Positions 59,677-64,000 of a DNA stretch of 64,000 bases are shown here, piece after piece. Numbering within the stretch: position 1 is the stretch's first letter; each line of letters starts with the position of its first letter. Source of the DNA: DASTFY01 sp963829955 (GTDB lineage Bacteria; Actinomycetota; Acidimicrobiia; Acidimicrobiales; Ilumatobacteraceae); the NCBI GenBank assembly GCA_963829955.1, contig CAWHKS010000017.1:234727-298726 (forward strand), read 5' to 3'. The translations under genes and the position numbers were made by a program. A model generated the notes under the pieces. It ran no database searches and was not told the origin of the DNA. It worked only from the letters and a program-made list of their open reading frames with translations.

Positions 59677-60384
59677 ATGTTGCAGACGCGGCCGTCGCAC
59701 GGTGTGACATCCGTCATCGCCCATCGAGGGGCGTCACGCGCCGAGCGGGAGAACACGGTGACCGCGTTCCGGCGAGCCGCGGAGCTGGGCGCCGACATGG
59801 TCGAGCTCGATGTGCGCCGGAGCGCCGACGGCGGGTTGGTCGTGCACCACGCCGCCCACCTCGAGGACGGCCGGGCCGTCTCGTCCGTCTCCGTCGCAGA
59901 CTTGCCGGACCACGTGCCCACGCTCGATGCCGCGCTCGATGCCTGTGCGGGCATGGCGGTCAACATCGAGATCAAGAACGATCCCGCCGAGCCCGGGTTC
60001 GACGCCGACCGCACGCTGTCCGACGACATCGCCGCTCTCGTCCGCGCCCGGGGCGAGACCGACCGGATCCTGATCTCATCGTTCGACCGGCCGAGTCTCG
60101 AGCGCCTGCGAGCCGTGGCCGATCCGCCGATCGCTACCGCGTGGCTCGTCGCCGCGCCCCCGGATGACGTGGTCGACGTGCTGGTGGCCGGAGGGCACCA
60201 GGCGCTTCACCCGTGGTGGCAGGCCGTCGACGCGCTTCTGATCGAGCGCTGCCACCGGGCGGGCCTGGCGGTCAACGTCTGGACGTGCGACGAACCCGAC
60301 GCCATCGGACGCCTCGCGGCGTGGGGGATCGATGGCATCTGCACCAACGTGCCCGACGTCGCTGTCGCCGTCCTCAGGGGCTGA
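59677..60384 (+). CDS. glpQ: Glycerophosphodiester phosphodiesterase
   Basis: Predicted 235 residues. Catalytic signatures are VIAHRGASRAERENTVTAF (His-Arg-Gly with Glu and Asn), VELDVRRSADGGLVVHH (metal Glu, Asp and second His) and NIEIKND. It cleaves glycerophosphodiesters to glycerol 3-phosphate and an alcohol. No signal peptide, so cytosolic. GGGGAGG lies about 10 bases upstream of the ATG. It shares its promoter region with whiB1 and is convergent with the diacylglycerol kinase. Confidence 0.93.
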   Translation: MLQTRPSHGVTSVIAHRGASRAERENTVTAFRRAAELGADMVELDVRRSADGGLVVHHAAHLEDGRAVSSVSVADLPDHVPTLDAALDACAGMAVNIEIKNDPAEPGFDADRTLSDDIAALVRARGETDRILISSFDRPSLERLRAVADPPIATAWLVAAPPDDVVDVLVAGGHQALHPWWQAVDALLIERCHRAGLAVNVWTCDEPDAIGRLAAWGIDGICTNVPDVAVAVLRG

Positions 60385-60415
60385 GCGAGCGACGCGAGCT
60401 CGATGTCACGGTGTG

Positions 60416-60438
60416 TGTCCGCCGCAGAGCGGCGGACA
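60416..60438. terminator. Bidirectional hairpin terminator
   Basis: TGTCCGCCGC, loop AGA, GCGGCGGACA: a perfect 10-base stem in the 56-base gap between two convergent genes. There is no T-tract; such GC-only stems are common as intrinsic or Rho-assisted terminators in actinobacteria. Confidence 0.65.
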
Positions 60439-60440
60439 GC

Positions 60441-61412
60441 TCACAGGTGCGCCGGGCGACGACCAGGACCGCTCCCACGATCAGATGGTGCACCAGTGAG
60501 TGGGAACACCAGATCCATGACCTCCGGGCGGTGCTGGAAGCGCAGCCGCCGGGTCTCGCCCAGGTAGTCACCGTCGACCTGGTAGGGGAAGGGCCGGGTC
60601 GACTCGATGCAGAGCTCGGCCAGGTCGTGGTGCTCGTCGACGGTCTCGCTGGCCTCGATGGGCCGCCCAAGCAGCGTCCGGGCCAGCGCGCCCAGGAACG
60701 GCAAGGCCCGCAGGCTGCGGAACGTGATGGCCACCAGACCGCGGTCGAGCGTGGCGTAGGGCGACAGATCGAGTGGGCGGTTGCCGAGGTATGTGTACGG
60801 GCTGGCGTTGAGCACGACGGTGAAGTAGCCGTCGGTCACGGCGGGCGCGCTGCCGGGGGCTTCGACAACGAAGTGGGGATGGCGGCGGTCGTAGCGGGAG
60901 AACCAGGTGCGCAGGGCGGCATAGATGAAGAGCGGGTGGCCCGCCCACCGCTTGACGGACGCCCGCTTCTCGACCTCCCTCACCACCGCGGCGTCGTAGC
61001 CCACACCCGTGTGGAAGCAGAAGTAGCGGCCGTTGACCATGCCGAGGCCGACCCGGCGGGCGTGGCCCTCCTTGAGCGCGGGGACCAGGAGCCTGGCCGC
61101 GGCGATGGGGTCGTTGGGCAGGCCGATGCTGCGGGCGAACACGTTGGTGGACCCGCCCGGCAGCACAGCGAGCGCGGTGCGGCTGTCGGCGATGCCTGCC
61201 GCGATCTCGTTCAGCGTGCCGTCGCCGCCGAAGGCGACGACCACGTCGACGCCCCGGCTGGCCGCGTCCTGGGCGAAGCGGGTGGCGTGGCCCCGCCTGC
61301 TGGTCTCCACGATCTGCACGTCATGGCCCTGTGACAGCACCTGGTGCACCACGACGGTGTTGCGGGCGGTGACCGAGGACGCGAAGGAGTTGACGACGAG
61401 GAGCAACCGCAC
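60441..61412 (-). CDS. Diacylglycerol kinase family lipid kinase
   Basis: Predicted 323 residues from GTG (RLLLVVNSFASSVTARN). The GGDGTLNEIAAG loop binds ATP, and LAVLPGGSTNVFARSIGLP is the second signature of DAGK_cat enzymes; the C-terminal beta domain follows with ECIESxxPFPYQVDGDYLGE-like sequence. It phosphorylates diacylglycerol or a sphingoid-like lipid, recycling lipids made during envelope turnover. A TTG at 61472 would extend the N-terminus by 20 residues but leave only 9 bases to the divergent etfB start. Confidence 0.88.
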   Translation of the reverse strand: MRLLLVVNSFASSVTARNTVVVHQVLSQGHDVQIVETSRRGHATRFAQDAASRGVDVVVAFGGDGTLNEIAAGIADSRTALAVLPGGSTNVFARSIGLPNDPIAAARLLVPALKEGHARRVGLGMVNGRYFCFHTGVGYDAAVVREVEKRASVKRWAGHPLFIYAALRTWFSRYDRRHPHFVVEAPGSAPAVTDGYFTVVLNASPYTYLGNRPLDLSPYATLDRGLVAITFRSLRALPFLGALARTLLGRPIEASETVDEHHDLAELCIESTRPFPYQVDGDYLGETRRLRFQHRPEVMDLVFPLTGAPSDRGSGPGRRPAHL

Positions 61413-61481
61413 GAGGCGATCGACGGTATCACCGGGGGCTGTCTGGCCCGCGTGGTGACCCGTCGGTAACAATGACCGGCC

Positions 61482-62273
61482 ATGAGCACCGCTGGTCTTC
61501 GTGTAGCCGTCTGCGTCAAGCAGATCCCGGATCCGGCCGCGCCGGGCGCGCTGGATCCAGCAACCAACACCCTCAAGCGGGAGGGGAAGCTGATCCTCGA
61601 CGAGTCCGACAGCTACGGCGTCGAGATGGCGCTGCAGCTCGTCGACGCCGCCGGTGGCGGTGAGGTCAGCCTCGTCTCGATGGCGCCCAACGGGGAGACG
61701 TCCGGCCTGCGGACGGCCCTGGCCATGGGAGCCGCCAAGGCAGTCCTCGTGTCAGACCCCGAGCTGCAGGGTTCCGATGCGCTGACCACGGCGAAGGTCC
61801 TGGCCAAGGCCATCGAGCGCCTCGACGGGCCGGACCTCGTCATCGCCGCGACCGAGTCGACCGACGGCTACACCGGCACCGTGCCCGAGCAGGTGGCGGA
61901 GTTGCTCGGCCGTCCCTCGGTCACCTTCGCCAAGCACATCGAGGCCGCCGACGGCATGCTCAAGGTGCAGCGCCAGACCGAGGAGGGCTACGACGAGGTC
62001 ACCTGCCCGTTGCCGGCCGTCGTGTCGGTCACCGCTGGTGTCGTCGAACCCCGGTACCCGAGCTTCAAGGGGATCATGGCGGCCAAGTCCAAGCCGGTCG
62101 ACGAGGTCACGGCGGCCGACCTCGGCGTGACGCCGGCCGGCTGGGCGGGCGCCGGCCAGAAGATCGTGGATGTCGCCCAGGCCGAGGCCCGCCAGGCCGG
62201 CGAGATCGTGGAGGACGACGGCGAGGGGTACGCCAAGGTCGTCGCCTTCCTGGAGAACCTCAAGGTCATCTGA
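61482..62273 (+). CDS. etfB: Electron transfer flavoprotein subunit beta
   Basis: Predicted 263 residues. VAVCVKQIPDP near residue 8, GVEMALQLVDAAG, and the AMP-binding region DLVIAATESTDGYTGTVPEQVAELLG follow EtfB; the C-terminal NLKVI is preceded by the VDVAQAEARQ arm. EtfB with EtfA carries electrons from acyl-CoA dehydrogenases to the quinone pool. It heads the etfBA operon; the intergenic gap to etfA is 21 bases with AAAGGA as a ribosome site. Confidence 0.95.
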   Translation: MSTAGLRVAVCVKQIPDPAAPGALDPATNTLKREGKLILDESDSYGVEMALQLVDAAGGGEVSLVSMAPNGETSGLRTALAMGAAKAVLVSDPELQGSDALTTAKVLAKAIERLDGPDLVIAATESTDGYTGTVPEQVAELLGRPSVTFAKHIEAADGMLKVQRQTEEGYDEVTCPLPAVVSVTAGVVEPRYPSFKGIMAAKSKPVDEVTAADLGVTPAGWAGAGQKIVDVAQAEARQAGEIVEDDGEGYAKVVAFLENLKVI

Positions 62274-62294
62274 GCGCAAAGGACGATCGCAACC

Positions 62295-63269
62295 ATGGCC
62301 ATCGACACCGTCTGGGTCTTCGCCCAGTCCAACGACGGGGTGCCCACCACCGGCACCCTGGAGCTGCTCACCAAGGCGCGTTCGCTCGGCGCCTCGACTG
62401 TCGCCGCGTTCCACGCCGGCGGCGCGGACGCCGCCGGAGCCGCTGCCGCCCTCGGCGCGCACGGCGCCGCCAGGGTCTACGCCCCGGGCGACCTGGGCGG
62501 GAAGCTGCCCGGCCCCGCGGTCTCGGCCGCCATGGCCGGGATCATCGCCGGCGGGGACACGCCCGGGCTGATCCTGTTCCCCCAGAACTACGAGGGCCGC
62601 GACGTAATGGCCCGACTCTCGGTGAAGCTCGACCGCACGGTCCTGACCAACAACACCGACATCACGGTCGACGGGGACAGCGTGAGCGTGACCACGCCCA
62701 TCTTCGGCGGCAACGTGCTCGTCACCACCACCTTCACCGCCGAGGGCCCGCACCTGGCCTCGTTCCGCCCGAAGTCGTTCGCGGCGGAGGAGTCCGGCGG
62801 CGGCCCGGCCGAGGTGGTCGAGGTCGCCCTCCCCGACCTGGGCCCCTCGGGTGCCGCCACCATCGACGCCGTCCACGTGGAGGAGTCCACCGGGCCGCGC
62901 CTCGACGAAGCCGCGGTCGTCGTGTCCGGCGGGCGGGGATTGGGCGAGGCCGCCAACTACCAGCTCATCGAGGACCTGGCCAAGCTCCTCAGGGGTGCGC
63001 CCGGCGCGTCGAGGGCCATCGTCGACGCCGGCTGGGTGCCCTACAGCTACCAGGTCGGCCAGACGGGCAAGGTCGTGAAGCCCACCGTCTACATCGCGGC
63101 GGGGATCTCCGGCGCCACGCAGCACATGGTGGGCATGAAGGGCGCCAAGAACATCATCGCCATCAACAAGGACAAGGAAGCGCCCATCTTCGGCATCGCC
63201 GACCTCGGCATCGTCGGGGACGTCCACAAGGTGCTGCCCAAGCTCATCGAGGCGCTCCAGGCGCGATGA
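62295..63269 (+). CDS. etfA: Electron transfer flavoprotein subunit alpha
   Basis: Predicted 324 residues. The FAD-binding C-terminal domain has VVVSGGRGLGEAANYQLIEDLA, VDAGWVPYSYQVGQTGKVVKP and the terminal IAAGISGATQHMVGMKGAKNIIAIN, all diagnostic for EtfA. It binds the FAD that shuttles electrons. With etfB it serves the fatty-acid or amino-acid oxidation suggested by the two crotonases and the carboxyltransferase in the window. Confidence 0.95.
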   Translation: MAIDTVWVFAQSNDGVPTTGTLELLTKARSLGASTVAAFHAGGADAAGAAAALGAHGAARVYAPGDLGGKLPGPAVSAAMAGIIAGGDTPGLILFPQNYEGRDVMARLSVKLDRTVLTNNTDITVDGDSVSVTTPIFGGNVLVTTTFTAEGPHLASFRPKSFAAEESGGGPAEVVEVALPDLGPSGAATIDAVHVEESTGPRLDEAAVVVSGGRGLGEAANYQLIEDLAKLLRGAPGASRAIVDAGWVPYSYQVGQTGKVVKPTVYIAAGISGATQHMVGMKGAKNIIAINKDKEAPIFGIADLGIVGDVHKVLPKLIEALQAR

Positions 63270-63301
63270 GCACCTCGATGAGCACCTCGATGAGCACGGC
63301 C
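63266..63301 (+). repeat. 12-bp tandem repeat with micro reading frame
   Basis: ATGAGCACCTCG occurs twice and then ATGAGCACGGCC, three units of 12 bases across the etfA stop. The unit frame reads MSTSMSTSMSTAR and ends at a TGA overlapping the ATG of the next gene. It is probably a slippage product; it could also act as a coupling leader. Confidence 0.55.
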
Positions 63302-63303
63302 AG

Positions 63304-64000
63304 ATGACGGACGCGACCTGGCGCAACTGGGCGGGCAACCAGGTCGCTCATCCCGTGGCCGTCCACCGGCCGTCCAGCGAGCACGACCTCGCCGCCGTCG
63401 TCAAGCAAGCGGCGGCCGAGGGCGCGCGGGTCAAGGTGGTCGGCAGCGGCCACAGCTTCACGGACATCGCCTGCACCGACGGGCACCTCATCGACCTGAG
63501 CGGCTACAACCGAGTGCTCTCGATCGACACCGAGGCGCGCACGGCGACGGTGCAGGCCGGCATCAGGCTCGAGGATCTCAACCGCCAGCTCGACCTCCGC
63601 GGCCTCGCCATGCCCAACCTCGGCGACATCGCGTACCAGACGATCTCGGGGGCGGTGTCGACGTCCACTCACGGCACCGGCCGGAAGCTCACCGGGCTGG
63701 CCGGCCAGATCGCCGCCCTCCGCCTCGTGCTCGGCGACGGCACCTGCGTCGACTGCTCGCCGGACGAGGAGCCCGAGCTGTTCCACTGCGCCCGCGTCGG
63801 CCTCGGCGCGCTCGGCATCATCTCGACCGTCACCCTCGACGTGGTGCCGGCGTTCAACTTGGCCGTCGTGGAGGAGCCGATGCGGGTGGACTCGTTGCTC
63901 GAGGACCTCGACACGCACGTCGACGGCAACGACCACTTCGAGTTCTTCTGGGTCCCCCACACCGGCTGGGCGCTGACGAAGCGGAACAACCGCACGGACG
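63304..64000 (+). CDS. D-arabinono-1,4-lactone/L-gulonolactone oxidase family protein (3' partial)
   Basis: Open to the end of the window; 232 codons visible. The opening TWRNWAGNQVAHPVAV is typical of aldonolactone oxidases, and the PCMH-type FAD domain has VKVVGSGHSFTDIACTDG, where this region of some relatives binds FAD covalently through His, and ISGAVSTSTHGTG. These enzymes oxidise sugar lactones using oxygen or a carrier. ATG 63304 overlaps the small TGA of the repeat frame. The C-terminal ALO domain lies beyond the window. Confidence 0.88.
   Translation, partial: MTDATWRNWAGNQVAHPVAVHRPSSEHDLAAVVKQAAAEGARVKVVGSGHSFTDIACTDGHLIDLSGYNRVLSIDTEARTATVQAGIRLEDLNRQLDLRGLAMPNLGDIAYQTISGAVSTSTHGTGRKLTGLAGQIAALRLVLGDGTCVDCSPDEEPELFHCARVGLGALGIISTVTLDVVPAFNLAVVEEPMRVDSLLEDLDTHVDGNDHFEFFWVPHTGWALTKRNNRTD

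Noticed and set aside
1..64000. tRNA, rRNA, CRISPR arrays, insertion sequences, prophage genes, replication origin
   Set aside because: None recognised on reading both strands: no transposase or integrase motifs, no regularly spaced repeats, no tRNA-like arms or DnaA box cluster. Small RNAs would need expression data.

Overview
This is a GC-rich, gene-dense actinobacterial chromosome segment with mostly tight start/stop overlaps (ATGA, GTGA, TGATG). The actinobacterial markers are a WhiB1-type iron-sulfur regulator, two very large SARP-family (BTAD) regulators, a DUF3107 gene followed by a pair of Get3/ArsA-like ATPases, a PdtaS-like histidine kinase, a class E sortase and many GTG starts. 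A complete System I (Ccm) cytochrome c maturation operon is unusual for mainstream actinomycetes and points to a deep branch, most likely class Acidimicrobiia. That assignment is inference.

Layout. 1-7.2 kb: a MocR-type regulator cut by the window edge, an NAD(P)-binding protein, an MFS transporter fused to a cyclic-nucleotide-binding domain, a Mug-type DNA glycosylase, a frameshifted secreted intradiol dioxygenase and a PEP-utilizing (phosphohistidine) protein. 7.2-12.8 kb: hydrolase, LLM flavin oxidoreductase, zinc alcohol dehydrogenase, an SGNH remnant, a frameshifted FAD monooxygenase and a peroxiredoxin. 12.9-26 kb: first SARP regulator, a probably PPi-dependent phosphofructokinase, DHA2 exporter, PIG-L deacetylase, second SARP regulator, ABCG-like exporter and AzlCD. 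Both intergenic regions flanking the second SARP carry heptamers at exact 11-bp spacing, the classic form of SARP operators. 26-32 kb: serine hydrolase, P450 and TetR (with a perfect operator), a glycosyltransferase, an enoyl-CoA hydratase and CorA. 32-37 kb: carboxyltransferase, aminotransferase plus omega-amidase, biotin carrier protein and a second enoyl-CoA hydratase. 37-42.9 kb: a CPA2 antiporter with its regulatory subunit, a lipase, a frameshifted MFS gene with a divergent ArsR-like regulator and operator, and the sortase.

42.9-49.7 kb: ccmABCDEFGHI in one operon (ccmB carries a frameshift). 49.7-53.1 kb: two small membrane proteins, a SixA phosphatase, a cysteine desulfurase and a SufR-like regulator. 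53.2-61.4 kb: Mrp/ApbC, DUF3107, two Get3-like ATPases, PdtaS, a lytic-transglycosylase lipoprotein, WhiB1 (with a perfect CRP-type site), glycerophosphodiesterase and diacylglycerol kinase. 61.5-64 kb: EtfB, EtfA and an aldonolactone oxidase running off the window.

Four genes each carry exactly one surplus G or C next to a short homopolymer, which looks more like residual sequencing error than biological decay. No tRNA, rRNA, CRISPR array, IS element or prophage was recognised.
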